A stretch of 46,797 nucleotides of DNA from VRUE01 sp035557635 (GCA_035557635.1 DATMDR010000043.1:1-46797); one strand, 5' to 3'. Shown: positions 23,802-32,783, numbered from the stretch's first letter. Translations and numbers: made by a program. The notes: a model not told the origin generated them from the letters alone.

Positions 23802-24443
23802 TCAGGCCGGGTAGTCGGGATCGCCGGGGAGGACGACGCGGTGGTCCTCGCGGGTGCCGATCACCTTGGGCAGGATCGGCTCGACCTCGCGCCCGCGGTA
23901 GGCCTCGATCGCCTGCTGCGAGGTGGCGAACGGCGTCAGCTCCCGCAGCTGGCTGATCGTCGGGAAGGCGAGGACCAGCTCGCCCGCCTCCTGCGCCTGC
24001 AGCGCCGCCTGGGGCTCGAACCAGCGGGCCTCGGTCGTCTCCACGCCGTCCGGCTTCGGCGGCGTGTGGGCGGGGGCGAGCGCCATGAAGAACCAGGCGT
24101 CGAAGCGCCGCGAGATCACCTCGGGGGTGATCCAGCGCGAGAACAGCACCAGCTCCTCGTCGGCGGGCAGCTCGATCCCGGCCTCCTCGGCCAGCTCGCG
24201 GACCGCGCAGGCCCGGTGCCCAGCTTCGTCCTCGCCGTCCTCGGGGTCGACCGCGCCGCCGGGGAAGACCCACACACCCGGCATGAACTTCGCCTTCTCG
24301 GTCCGCTTCAACAGCAGCACCTCGAGCGCCCGGTCGGCATGCTTGCCCCCACGGCGCAGGAGCACCACCGAGGCGGACGGTCGCGGCACGGCCGGCTCAC
24401 CCAAGTTCGGCGCCTCCGCTGGTCCACGCTGCCGCTCGGTCAC
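23802..24443 (-). CDS. Nudix hydrolase
   Basis: The product is 213 aa. The Nudix fold is indicated by PGVWVFPGGAVDPE and RELAEEAGIEL (82-92), with about 8 extra residues between the G...E and the RE part of the box; this spacing fits the NUDT7/19-like (CoA or long-substrate) subgroup rather than MutT. Such enzymes cleave nucleoside diphosphate derivatives. The GTG at 24443 is chosen because TACGCT lies 7 nt upstream and the family N-terminus begins there; the frame continues into the neighbour. A CoA-diphosphatase role would fit the acyl-CoA genes, but is inferred. Confidence 0.78.
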   Translation of the reverse strand: MTERQRGPAEAPNLGEPAVPRPSASVVLLRRGGKHADRALEVLLLKRTEKAKFMPGVWVFPGGAVDPEDGEDEAGHRACAVRELAEEAGIELPADEELVLFSRWITPEVISRRFDAWFFMALAPAHTPPKPDGVETTEARWFEPQAALQAQEAGELVLAFPTISQLRELTPFATSQQAIEAYRGREVEPILPKVIGTREDHRVVLPGDPDYPA

Positions 24444-24471
24444 GCGAGCCAGCGTATCTCGCGGGATGGCG

Positions 24472-25683
24472 CTATCCCGCCTGGCTGAGCGCTCGCCTGC
24501 GGCCGGCTCGAACCCAGGTGCGATGGGCGAGCCGGGCCAGGAGGGCGAGCAATGCAAGAGGCGTGAGGGCGGCCAAGCCGACGATCGTGACGCCGGCTGC
24601 GATCTCGAGCAGGCGGCCGGCGTCATCGAGTCCGTCGCCGATTCCCCAGGCGCCATTGTGGTCTTCGCCAGTCGCGGCAGCTCCCGTCTCGATCCGCAGC
24701 GAGACGCGGGAGAGGTTGGCGCGGCGACTGAGGCTTGCGAGACGGGAGCGCAGCACCGCGGCCTGCCGCCGCTCGGCTCGAAGCTCCGTTTCGACCGCGC
24801 TGCGCTCGCCTTCGGTCGTCGCCTCGCCGAGTTGGGCGAGCAGGCCGTCGACCCTGGCCTGCGAGTCCTCGAGGCGCCCTCTCGCACCGACTGTCGGTGC
24901 GGTTATGTCCTGGGTTGACTCTCGTCGCGAGCGGACCTCGGCGATCGAGGAGAAGTCGGCGAGGGCGTCGCCAAGTTTGCCGCTGGGGATCAGCAGCTCG
25001 AACTCGGCCCCGGCTTCGCCCGCGGCCCCGTCGCGGATCGCGGAGCGCAGGACGATCCCGTTGACCGCGTGGACGGCGTCGAAGACCTTGGCGGCGTCGG
25101 CGCGCACTTGATCGGAGTCGGTACCGAGGACGATCAGGGCGGAGCGTTCAATCTCCCGGCGGCCAGCCCCCGCCGCATATGCGCTGTTCCTATTCAGGTT
25201 GAGGAGTTGCGGCGGGCCCGAGTATTCGACTCCAGATGAGGATTCGACTCCGGATGAGGATCCAGCTCCGGATGAGGATTGGATTCCGGAATTCGCTCCG
25301 GCCTTGGGCTTCGAGGGAGCGGCTTCAACTGCGGCTTCGTTCAGCCGAGATCCGGTGCCGCCGCTCGGCTCCATGGTCTGGGTCGAGTCGGAGGTGCCGC
25401 TGCCGAGCCTCATCGAGGTCGGCTGGTCTGAGGTGGCCACCACAGCGGTGGCGACGACGATCGCGGTCACCGCGAAGGCTCCGGCGGGAGCCAGCAGCCG
25501 GCGTGGGGGAGTGGCACGGAGGCGCTCCGCGATGCGGCGGATCGCCGTCGCGGGATGGCCGTCGGCGTGCGGGAAGCCCGCCGCGGCGCGGGCGTCGAGC
25601 TTCCGTGTGAACTCGGGCCGCGGCGCCGGACGCAGCGCTCGCAGCTCGGCGGCGAGGTCGAGGTCGTCCCTATGCGGGTCCAT
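24472..25683 (-). CDS. DUF4349 membrane protein with anti-sigma-like N-terminus
   Basis: The product is 403 aa. Residues 1-60 are a cytoplasmic, Arg-rich helix segment (DLAAELRALRPAPRPEF). A membrane helix is at about 64-86. A low-complexity Ser/Gly region (about 100-155) includes repeated SSSGVE units. A DUF4349 domain follows with a coiled coil (RLEDSQARVDGLLAQLGEATTEGERS), and a C-terminal membrane helix at about 365-390. It overlaps the sigma gene by 14 nt, so an anti-sigma or sensing partner role is likely. The Ser/Gly tract is encoded by an 18-bp tandem repeat. Confidence 0.75.
   Translation of the reverse strand: MDPHRDDLDLAAELRALRPAPRPEFTRKLDARAAAGFPHADGHPATAIRRIAERLRATPPRRLLAPAGAFAVTAIVVATAVVATSDQPTSMRLGSGTSDSTQTMEPSGGTGSRLNEAAVEAAPSKPKAGANSGIQSSSGAGSSSGVESSSGVEYSGPPQLLNLNRNSAYAAGAGRREIERSALIVLGTDSDQVRADAAKVFDAVHAVNGIVLRSAIRDGAAGEAGAEFELLIPSGKLGDALADFSSIAEVRSRRESTQDITAPTVGARGRLEDSQARVDGLLAQLGEATTEGERSAVETELRAERRQAAVLRSRLASLSRRANLSRVSLRIETGAAATGEDHNGAWGIGDGLDDAGRLLEIAAGVTIVGLAALTPLALLALLARLAHRTWVRAGRRRALSQAG
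25223..25294. repeat. 18-bp tandem repeat inside the DUF4349 gene
   Basis: Four units of about 18 bp on the plus strand (consensus GATTCGACTCCGGATGAG), the last one degenerate. In the minus-strand gene each encodes a six-residue Ser/Gly/acidic unit. The reading frame is kept by any change in copy number, so the linker length can vary between strains. Confidence 0.7.
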
Positions 25684-26206
25684 CGCATGCCTCCCTCAGC
25701 TTGTTGACGACTCGGTGCAGCTTGGTGCCGGCGTTCGACTCGGTGATGCCGACCACCTGGGCGATCTCGGCGTTGGTGAGGCCGGCGAAGAACTTGAGGG
25801 CGACCAGCTCGCGCTCGCCCGCCTCGAGCTTCGCCAGGGCGCTCATCAGCGCGAGTCGCAGCTCGCTGCGCTCGGCCGGGTGGAGATCGGCGAGGCTCGC
25901 GGCGTCGACTGGATCGGCGGTCAGCTCCGCCTGCTTGCCGCGACGCCGCAGCTCGTCTAGCGCCGCGTTGCGGGCGATCCCGAACAGCCAGGCGCGGGGC
26001 TCTCCCCGGCTCGGGTCGAAGCGCGACCGCTTACGGTAGGCGCGCTCGAAGGCGGTCGCGGTGACGTCCTCGGCAGCGGCGCGATCGCGCAGCAGGCCGG
26101 CGGCGTAGGCGTAGACGTCGTCGCGGCTGGAGCGGTAAAGCTGCTCGAAGGCGAGCTCCCCGGCGCTGGGAGCCTCGGTGGCCGGTGCGGCGAGTGCCTG
26201 GCTCAT
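25670..26206 (-). CDS. RNA polymerase sigma factor, sigma-70 family (ECF-like)
   Basis: The product is 178 aa. Region 2 (about 17-85) has LLRDRAAAEDVTATAFERAY and AWLFGIARNAALDELRR; region 4 (about 120-170) has LEAGERELVALKFFAGLTNAEIAQVVGITESNAGTKL, the promoter-binding HTH. No region 3 is visible, as in ECF factors. Start is ATG 26206 or possibly GTG 26239 (11 residues longer); AAGGA is too close to the ATG to decide. It overlaps the DUF4349 gene, its probable membrane regulator. Confidence 0.88.
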   Translation of the reverse strand: MSQALAAPATEAPSAGELAFEQLYRSSRDDVYAYAAGLLRDRAAAEDVTATAFERAYRKRSRFDPSRGEPRAWLFGIARNAALDELRRRGKQAELTADPVDAASLADLHPAERSELRLALMSALAKLEAGERELVALKFFAGLTNAEIAQVVGITESNAGTKLHRVVNKLREACDGPA

Positions 26207-26247
26207 GTCCTTACTACGAGCCACCGGCCGATCTGTCACAGGCCCCG

Positions 26248-27576
26248 CTAGGCGGCCTGGGGAAGCTGGGCGCTCATCTCCGCCGTCGCTGGGTAGGCGG
26301 AAGCCCAGGCGGCGCGGATCGAGTCGGCGGCAATCGCGACCAGACGGCGCAGGTCGCGCTCGGAGATCGAGAGCGGCGGCATGAGGACGACGACGTCGCT
26401 GAGCGGGCGGATGATCGCCCCGCGCTCGCGCGCCTCCAGCGTCACCCGGTGACCGAGGCGCAGGGCCGCATCGTGCTCGCCGAGGTCGATCCCGACCATG
26501 AAGCCGTAGCTGCGCACCTCCACCACCTCGGGCATCGCCCCGACCTCCGCCAGCAGCTCCTCCAGCAGCTCGATCTTGGGCTGGAGGCGCTCCAGGGTCC
26601 GCTCCCGCTCGAAGGCGTTGAGGCTGGCGATCGCGGCGGCGCAGGCAAGCGGGTTGCCGGTGTAGGTGTGGCCGTGGAAGAAGGTGCGGAACTCCTCGGG
26701 GTCGCCGAGGAAGCCTTCGTAGATGTGCTCGGTCGCCAGCGTCGCCGCCAGCGGCAGGTAGCCGCCGGTGAGCCCCTTGGCGACGCAGAGCAGGTCGGGG
26801 GAGATTCCTTCCTGGTCGCAGGCGAACATCGTTCCGGTGCGGCCGAACCCGGTCGCCACCTCGTCGCAGATCAAGAGCACGCCGAAGCGGTCGCAGAGCT
26901 CGCGCACGGCGCGCAGGTAGCCCGGCGGCTGGATCAGCATCCCGGCGGCGCCTTGGACCAGCGGCTCGACGATCACCGCGGCGATCTCTTCCTCATGGGC
27001 GGCGAGCACCCGCTCGAGGTCGGCGGCGTCGCCGGGCTCGGCGGCGTGGTTCTCGAAGAGCAACGGCCTGTAGGTGGAGTGGAAGAGCTCGATCCCCCCG
27101 ACGGCGACCGCTCCGAGCGTGTCGCCGTGGTAGGAGTGGCGCAGGTGGACGAAGGAGGTGCGGCGGGCGTGCTGGCCGCCACGCTGCTGCTGGTACTGGA
27201 AGGCCATCTTCAGGGCGATCTCGACCGCGGTCGAGCCGGACTCCGAATAGAAGACGCGCGAGAGCCCCTGCGGGGCGATCTCGACCAGGCGGCCGGCGAG
27301 CTCCGTGGCGCAGGGGTGAGCGAGGCCGAGCGTGGTCGAGTGGGCGACCTTGGCGAGCTGCTCGCGCACGGCGGCGTCGATGTCGGGATGGCGGTGGCCG
27401 TGGACGTTGCACCAGAGCGAGGAGACGCCGTCGATGTAGCGGCTCCCGTCCGTCGCGATCAGGTCAGTCCCCTCGCCGCGCTCGATCGTCAGCGGCTCCT
27501 CCTCGCACCAGTCCTGCTGCTGCGTGAACGGGTGCCAGAGATGGTCCCGATCGAGCTGCGCATGGTCCACCAACAT
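26248..27576 (-). CDS. bioA: Adenosylmethionine-8-amino-7-oxononanoate aminotransferase
   Basis: The product is 442 aa. It makes 7,8-diaminopelargonate from KAPA using S-adenosylmethionine. Features are HPFTQQQDW at the N-terminus, SESGSTAVE and HSYHGDTLGA, D238 in ICDEVATGFGRTG, and the PLP-binding K267 in VAKGLTGG. The ATG at 27576 gives the family N-terminus; an ORF extension of 16 residues upstream lacks support. It is separated from bioBFD by five genes, of which two pairs are on the opposite strand, so it is transcribed on its own. Confidence 0.94.
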   Translation of the reverse strand: MLVDHAQLDRDHLWHPFTQQQDWCEEEPLTIERGEGTDLIATDGSRYIDGVSSLWCNVHGHRHPDIDAAVREQLAKVAHSTTLGLAHPCATELAGRLVEIAPQGLSRVFYSESGSTAVEIALKMAFQYQQQRGGQHARRTSFVHLRHSYHGDTLGAVAVGGIELFHSTYRPLLFENHAAEPGDAADLERVLAAHEEEIAAVIVEPLVQGAAGMLIQPPGYLRAVRELCDRFGVLLICDEVATGFGRTGTMFACDQEGISPDLLCVAKGLTGGYLPLAATLATEHIYEGFLGDPEEFRTFFHGHTYTGNPLACAAAIASLNAFERERTLERLQPKIELLEELLAEVGAMPEVVEVRSYGFMVGIDLGEHDAALRLGHRVTLEARERGAIIRPLSDVVVLMPPLSISERDLRRLVAIAADSIRAAWASAYPATAEMSAQLPQAA

Positions 27577-27691
27577 CGCCGCCACCGACCCTAGCCCCGC
27601 TCCCGGCGGCAAGACGCGAAGCACGCGGCTTCACGCTGGGGCCAAGTGGGTAGGAAGCGTGCGGCTTCGCACAAACCTCTACACCGATAGC

Positions 27692-27705
27692 TGTAATCAT
27701 TTACC
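27692..27705 (+). promoter_or_regulatory. Palindrome before the ferredoxin reductase gene
   Basis: TGTAA-TCAT-TTACC, a near-perfect inverted repeat ending 1 nt before the ATG at 27707, in an AT-rich pocket. Its place suggests a regulator binding site over the start region; the regulator is unknown. Confidence 0.35.
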
Positions 27706-27706
27706 A

Positions 27707-28804
27707 ATGGCCGAGAGTGGAGCACCCCCGAAGGTCCCGGCGATGCGCCGCCGGGCGCTGCATGCCGTCCGCTCCCTCTTCACGCCGCTGCTCCCGGACG
27801 ACTACCTCGAACTGATCAACCCGCTCTGGTCGACGCGCGAGCTGCGCGGAAGGATCGAGCGCATCGACCGGGAGACGCCCGACGCGGTCACGGTGCTGAT
27901 CCGCCCCGGCTTCGAGTGGCCCGGGCACCGGCCGGGGCAGTACCTGCGGATAGGAGTCGTCGTCGACGGTGTGCACCACTGGCGTGCCTACTCGCTCACC
28001 TCGGAGCCCGGGCGCCCGGACGGGTGCATCAGCATCACCCCGAAGCTGGTCGAAGCCGGCAAGGTCTCGCCTTTCCTGGTCGCCGCGGCCAGGCCGGGCG
28101 ACGTCGTCCGGCTCGGCGGGGTCGAAGGGACCTTCGTCCTGCCAGAGCCGCTGCCCGGCAAGCTGCTCTTCATCAGCGCCGGCAGCGGGATAACGCCGAT
28201 CATGAGCATGCTGCGCAGCCTGCACCGCGACGATGCGCTTGGCGACGCGGTCCACCTCCACTCGGCGCGCAGCGCCGACGGCGTGATCTTCTCCGACCTC
28301 CTGGGCAAGATCGACGCGGCCCAGGAGGGCTACGAGCTGCACCTGCGCCTCACCGGCGAGCAGGGCAGGCTCGCCCCCGGGGACCTCGACCGGCTCTGCC
28401 CCGACTGGCGCGACCGGCACACCTTCCTCTCGGGCCCGGCGGAGATGCTCGACGCGATGAGCGAGCGCTGGGAGCGCGACGGCGACCGGGACCTGCTCCA
28501 CATGGAGCGCTTCCAGCCGGTGATCGGCGGCGAGCCGGGCGAAGGGGAGGGCGGCACGGTGCGCTTCCTCAGGAGCGGGGTCGAGGCAAGCTGCGACAGC
28601 GGCACGCCGATCCTCGTCGGCGGCGAGGAAGCCGACGCGACGCTTCCCTTCGGCTGCCGCATGGGGATCTGCCACACCTGCGTCGGTCGGCTCTGCAAGG
28701 GCGAGGTGCGCGACCTGCGCACCGGTGAGGTCCACGGCAGCGAGGGGGAGATGGTCCGCACCTGTGTCAACGCCCCCGAGGGCCCGATCGAGATTGCGCT
28801 TTGA
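27707..28804 (+). CDS. Ferredoxin reductase (FAD and plant-type [2Fe-2S]), probable desaturase partner
   Basis: The product is 365 aa. An FAD domain has RAYSLTSEPG (about 105-115), an NAD(P) domain GKLLFISAGSGITPIMSM (about 155-172) follows, and a C-terminal plant-type ferredoxin domain has C317, C322, C325 and C353. It passes electrons from NAD(P)H to the desaturase encoded 19 nt downstream, as in the mycobacterial Rv3230c-DesA3 pair. The ATG at 27707 begins the conserved region; the frame upstream runs over bioA in antisense. Confidence 0.88.
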   Translation: MAESGAPPKVPAMRRRALHAVRSLFTPLLPDDYLELINPLWSTRELRGRIERIDRETPDAVTVLIRPGFEWPGHRPGQYLRIGVVVDGVHHWRAYSLTSEPGRPDGCISITPKLVEAGKVSPFLVAAARPGDVVRLGGVEGTFVLPEPLPGKLLFISAGSGITPIMSMLRSLHRDDALGDAVHLHSARSADGVIFSDLLGKIDAAQEGYELHLRLTGEQGRLAPGDLDRLCPDWRDRHTFLSGPAEMLDAMSERWERDGDRDLLHMERFQPVIGGEPGEGEGGTVRFLRSGVEASCDSGTPILVGGEEADATLPFGCRMGICHTCVGRLCKGEVRDLRTGEVHGSEGEMVRTCVNAPEGPIEIAL

Positions 28805-28823
28805 AACCTAGGAAAGGGAAACG

Positions 28824-30062
28824 ATGAACGCAACGACTGCCGAGGTCGCGAGCCCGCTCGCGCACCTCTCGGCGGAGCAGCTGGACGAGCTTGCCCGCGA
28901 GCTCGACGAGATCCGCGACCGGACGTTCGCCGACCTCGGCGAACGCGACCGCCGCTACATCGAGAGCATGATCGCGATGCAGCGCCGCCTGGCGGTGATG
29001 GGGCGCGTGCTGCTGCTCGGCGCGCGCTACCGCCCCGCCAAGCTCGCCGGCACCGCCGCGCTCTCGGCGGCGAAGATCCTCGAGAACATGGAGATCGGGC
29101 ACAACGTCCTGCACGGGCAGTGGGACTGGATGAACGACCCCCAGATCAACTCTTCGACCTGGGACTGGGACACGGCGTCGACCGCGGAGGCGTGGAAGCA
29201 CTCGCACAACTACGTACACCACACCTTCACCAACATCCTCGGCAAGGACAAGGACCTCGGCTACGAGATCATGCGGATCGACCCGCAGCAGAAATGGCAT
29301 CCCGTCTATCTCCTGCAGCCGCTCTACAACCTCCTGCTGGCGGCGTTCTTCGAGTGGGGCGTGGCGGTCCACGACCTCGACTTCGATGCGATCCGGACGG
29401 GCCGCAAGTCCAAGGCGCAGATCAAGCGCGAGCTCGCCGGCATCCGCGAGAAGGCGAAGGACCAGGTGGTCAAGGACTACATCGCCTGGCCCCTGCTGAG
29501 CGGCTTGGCGATGGCGGCCCTAGACGCCGGCCTCGAGGTTCGCAGTGGCGGCAGGCGGCGTCGCGGGGGCCTGGCAGGGGCCCTGAAGCGAACTCTTCGT
29601 GGCGGCGGGAGCTCCTACCGCGCGGCGGCGTCGGCGAACGCGACCGCCAACATCGTCCGCAACGTCTGGTCCTACGCGATCATCTTCTGCGGCCACTTTC
29701 CGGACCAGACCCACACCTTCAGGCCCGAGGAGGTCGAGGACGAGAGTCGTGGCGGCTGGTACGTGCGCCAGCTGACCGGGGCCGCGAACATCGAGGGCAG
29801 CCCCCTGTTCCACGTCGCCAGCGGCAACCTCGGCTACCAGGTCGAGCACCACCTCTTCCCGGACCTGCCGAGCACCCGCTATGCGGAGATCGCCCCCCAG
29901 GTCAAGCAGGTCTGCGAGCGCTACGGACTGCCCTACAACAGCGGCCCCTTCGGGCAGCAGTTGGGGATGGTGCAGCGGACGATCCTCCGCCTCGCCTTCC
30001 CGGGAGGAGCGCCGCGGCCGAAGCCGGGCCCGTATCGCGGGGAGGACCACCCGGCTCTGTGA
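28824..30062 (+). CDS. Acyl-CoA/fatty acid desaturase (membrane di-iron)
   Basis: The product is 412 aa. The three histidine clusters of the family are present: H93-NVLH97, HSHNYVHH (126-133) and QVEHH (339-343), which bind two irons and insert a double bond, probably at carbon 9 of acyl-CoA. Hydrophobic segments are shorter than in typical desaturases, but the pattern matches the DesA3-like group. AGGAAAGGG precedes the ATG. Cotranscribed with the reductase; a MarR regulator gene follows. Confidence 0.88.
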   Translation: MNATTAEVASPLAHLSAEQLDELARELDEIRDRTFADLGERDRRYIESMIAMQRRLAVMGRVLLLGARYRPAKLAGTAALSAAKILENMEIGHNVLHGQWDWMNDPQINSSTWDWDTASTAEAWKHSHNYVHHTFTNILGKDKDLGYEIMRIDPQQKWHPVYLLQPLYNLLLAAFFEWGVAVHDLDFDAIRTGRKSKAQIKRELAGIREKAKDQVVKDYIAWPLLSGLAMAALDAGLEVRSGGRRRRGGLAGALKRTLRGGGSSYRAAASANATANIVRNVWSYAIIFCGHFPDQTHTFRPEEVEDESRGGWYVRQLTGAANIEGSPLFHVASGNLGYQVEHHLFPDLPSTRYAEIAPQVKQVCERYGLPYNSGPFGQQLGMVQRTILRLAFPGGAPRPKPGPYRGEDHPAL

Positions 30063-30074
30063 TAGTGCTCACAT

Positions 30075-30118
30075 GAGCAACTATTTCGGTTGAGAAATAG
30101 TTGCTCTAGTGCAAGTAT
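30075..30118 (+). promoter_or_regulatory. MarR operator with three half-sites
   Basis: Half-sites GCAACTAT (30077-30084), ATAGTTGC (30097-30104) and GCAAGTAT (30111-30118) form two overlapping palindromes; the first is also a 13-bp perfect hairpin (30075-30087 with 30094-30106, loop of 6) that may terminate the desaturase transcript. It lies just upstream of the MarR ATG at 30125, in the AT-richest stretch here. Confidence 0.6.
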
Positions 30119-30124
30119 CTTCGC

Positions 30125-30664
30125 ATGCAAGCGAGCGAGATCGCCGCGATCGTCGATGAGGTGGCTACACCCGAGACGAGCCCGGCCGAGCAGGAGACCG
30201 CGGCGCGGCTGAGCGCGCTGCTGCGGCACCTCTTCCTCTACGACCGCGGAAACATGCTGCGGGTGATCGAGGAGAGCGGCCTCTCGGCGACCCAGTGCAA
30301 GGTGCTGCTGGAGCTGGGCGGGCTCGGCGAGGCGACGGCCCCGCGGCAGGTGAGCGACCTGGCGGAGACCTTCGGCGTCTCGGTCCCCTCGATGAGCAGG
30401 GCCGTCGATGGCCTGGTCAAGAAGCGGCTGGCGACCAGGGTCGAGGACACCGAGGACCGGCGCGTGCGCCGCGTCGCGATCACCGCCAGGGGCAAGCAGC
30501 TGGTCGACACCATGCTGGTCGTCCGCCAGGCCGGGATGGAGGCCTTCGCCGCGAGCCTGACGGCGGCGCAGCGGCGCAAGCTCGACGCGGCGGTCGACTC
30601 GCTGATGGACCGGGAGGACATCGCCGAGGCCTACGAGCTGCTCAAGGAAGTGGGGCCGGCTTGA
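30125..30664 (+). CDS. MarR family transcriptional regulator
   Basis: The product is 179 aa. Winged HTH with QVSDLAETFGVSVPSMSRAVDGLVKKRLATRVEDTEDRRVRRVAITARGKQL (the DxRxxR wing), flanked by dimerisation helices. It probably represses itself, the coupled exporter and perhaps the desaturase pair through the palindromes upstream. Stop overlaps the exporter start (TTGA). The ATG at 30125 is close to a TATCTT motif, so a slightly later start cannot be excluded. Confidence 0.88.
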   Translation: MQASEIAAIVDEVATPETSPAEQETAARLSALLRHLFLYDRGNMLRVIEESGLSATQCKVLLELGGLGEATAPRQVSDLAETFGVSVPSMSRAVDGLVKKRLATRVEDTEDRRVRRVAITARGKQLVDTMLVVRQAGMEAFAASLTAAQRRKLDAAVDSLMDREDIAEAYELLKEVGPA

Positions 30665-32133
30665 CCCGCTACCGCCACCTGATCACCGACGAGAACCGCA
30701 AGTGGTGGACGCTCGGGGCGATGTGCTTCGCCCTGTTCATGATCATGCTCGACAACACGGTCGTGAACGTGGCGCTGCCCTCGATCCAGCGCGACCTCGG
30801 TGCCTCCCTCTCCGCCCTGGAGTGGACCGTCAACGGCTACACGCTCTCCTTCGCGGTGCTGCTGGCGACCGGTGGGCGGCTTGGCGACATCTTTGGCCGC
30901 CGCCGCATGTTCCTCTTCGGCGTGGTCATCTTCGCTCTCTCCTCGGCGACCGCCGGCCTCGCCGCCGACACGACCTCGCTCGTGATCAGCCGAGTCGTGC
31001 AGGGCGTCGGCGCAGCGCTGATGATGCCGGCGACGCTCTCGATCGTCACCGACGCCTTCCCCGCGCACGAGAGGGGCAAGGCAATGGGAACCTGGGCTGG
31101 GGTCTCCGCGCTTGCCCTGGCGGTCGGACCGGTGATGGGCGGCTTCCTCACCGAGCACGTCAGCTGGCGGGCGATCTTCTACCTCAACATCCCGGTCGCG
31201 ATCGGAGCCGTGCTGGCGGCGCTGTTCGCGGTGCGCGAGTCGCGCGACACCACGGTCGGCCGCGAGGTCGACTACGCCGGCGTCGCGATCCTCACCGGCG
31301 CCCTGACGGCGCTGATCCTCGCCCTGGTCGAGGGCAACGCCTGGGGCTGGGGCTCGCCGGAGATCGTCGCCCTGCTGATCGGCGCCGGCCTCGGGCTCGC
31401 CGCCTTCGTCGCGATCGAGCTGCGGGTCAAGGTGCCGATGGTCGAGTTCCACTTCTTCTCCGACCGCAACTTCGTCGGCGCTGTGGTCGTCGCCCTGATC
31501 GTTTCTTTCGCGATGCTCGGCGTCTTCTTCTTCCTCGCCCTCTACATGCAGAACATCCTCGGCTACTCGGCGCTCGAGGCCGGGATCAGGTTCCTGCCCT
31601 CGACCCTGATGATCGTCGTCATCGCCCCTCTCGCCGGGCGCATGGCGGACCGGATCGGCCCGCGCTGGTTGATCGCCGGCGGGCTGCTCGTCGTCGCCGC
31701 CTCGCTGTTCAGCTTCAGCGGCATCGCGGTCGACTCCAGCTACGGCGAGCTGCTGCCCGGCTTCATGCTGCTCGGCATCGGCATCGCGCTGACGATGTCG
31801 CCGATGACCAGCGCCGCGATGAACGCGGTGCCGGTCGAAAAGGCGGGGATCGCCTCCGGCGTGCTCTCGATGTTCCGCATGGTCGGCGGCAGTCTCGGTG
31901 TTGCCGTCACCGGTGCGATCTTCCAAGGCGCCGTCGGCAATCCGGAGACCGCGACGCCGGCCGACTTCGTCGACGCGCTCGGCCACGCAATGACGGTCTC
32001 CGCCACGGTCGCCCTAGCCGGCGCCGCGATCGCCGCGGTCGCGATCCGCGCCAAGCGCGAGAAAGTGAGCATCGAGAGCGCGGAGGCGGACGTCCAGCCT
32101 GGCACCGCGCTAGCCGCGCGGGGGGCCGAGTAG
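30661..32133 (+). CDS. MFS transporter, DHA2 (EmrB/QacA) type, 14 TM helices
   Basis: The product is 490 aa from TTG 30661, which overlaps the MarR stop by four bases. It is hydrophobic throughout, with motif C-like WRAIFYLNIPVAIG, motif A-like GGRLGDIFGRRRMFLFG and motif D1-like LDNTVVNVALPSIQRDL. It is a proton-driven drug or metabolite exporter; with a MarR regulator it resembles efflux systems, but it could export fatty acids or a metabolite. The 3' end overlaps bioD by 24 nt (convergent). Confidence 0.9.
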   Translation: MTRYRHLITDENRKWWTLGAMCFALFMIMLDNTVVNVALPSIQRDLGASLSALEWTVNGYTLSFAVLLATGGRLGDIFGRRRMFLFGVVIFALSSATAGLAADTTSLVISRVVQGVGAALMMPATLSIVTDAFPAHERGKAMGTWAGVSALALAVGPVMGGFLTEHVSWRAIFYLNIPVAIGAVLAALFAVRESRDTTVGREVDYAGVAILTGALTALILALVEGNAWGWGSPEIVALLIGAGLGLAAFVAIELRVKVPMVEFHFFSDRNFVGAVVVALIVSFAMLGVFFFLALYMQNILGYSALEAGIRFLPSTLMIVVIAPLAGRMADRIGPRWLIAGGLLVVAASLFSFSGIAVDSSYGELLPGFMLLGIGIALTMSPMTSAAMNAVPVEKAGIASGVLSMFRMVGGSLGVAVTGAIFQGAVGNPETATPADFVDALGHAMTVSATVALAGAAIAAVAIRAKREKVSIESAEADVQPGTALAARGAE

Positions 32134-32778
32134 CCCCCACTCGCCGGGCCAGCTGTCCGGGTCGGCGGGATCGACCCAGGGGAGCGTCGCTACGTCGGTG
32201 GCGCCGAGGGCGGCGACCGTCTCGCGGTTGGACAGCTCGATCTCACCGGGATCCTCGGGCCAGGGCGTGAAGATGACGCTGGTGACCCGCAGTCCCGCAG
32301 ACCGCGCCGCCTCGATTGTCAGCAGGGTGTGGTTGATCGCGCCCAGGCCGGGCGGCGAGGCGATCGCCACCGGCATCGCCAAGTCGACGATCAGGTCCCT
32401 GACCAGGTAATCGAGGCTGAGCGGCGTCAGCAGCCCCCCAACCCCCTCGCAGATGAAGGTGTCCGCTCCCTGCTGGGCAACCTGAGCCGCCTCGAGCAGG
32501 GCCTCTCGCTCGATCTCCTCGCCCACCATTGCGGCGGCGAGGTGGGGTGAGACGGGGGGGCCGTAGCGAAAGGGGGCAATCTCCTCGTCGCTCTGATCCG
32601 AGCGGGCGGCGCGGCGCAGGATCGCGTGATCGGGTTCGCCCGGCTCGTCGAGGCCGGTCAGCGCAGGCTTGAAGACCTTGACCCTCTGACCCTCCGCGGC
32701 GAAGCTGTGCGCGACCATCGCGGCGGCGTAGGTCTTGCCAACCTCGGTCCCCGTGCCGGTGACGAAGACGCCGCGCAT
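32110..32778 (-). CDS. bioD: Dethiobiotin synthetase
   Basis: The product is 222 aa. ATP-dependent closure of the ureido ring of dethiobiotin from diaminopelargonate and CO2. P-loop GTGTEVGKT (8-16), KPALTG (Lys and Thr at the substrate) and EGVGGLLTPL are family hallmarks. It is the last of bioB-bioF-bioD, 5 nt after bioF. Its end overlaps the MFS gene on the other strand. Confidence 0.93.
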   Translation of the reverse strand: MRGVFVTGTGTEVGKTYAAAMVAHSFAAEGQRVKVFKPALTGLDEPGEPDHAILRRAARSDQSDEEIAPFRYGPPVSPHLAAAMVGEEIEREALLEAAQVAQQGADTFICEGVGGLLTPLSLDYLVRDLIVDLAMPVAIASPPGLGAINHTLLTIEAARSAGLRVTSVIFTPWPEDPGEIELSNRETVAALGATDVATLPWVDPADPDSWPGEWGLLGPPRG

Positions 32779-32783
32779 CGCCC

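Noticed and set aside
24444..24887. Longer start for the Nudix protein (to 24887)
   Set aside because: The extension lies inside the DUF4349 gene in another frame and is low-complexity; TACGCT supports GTG 24443.
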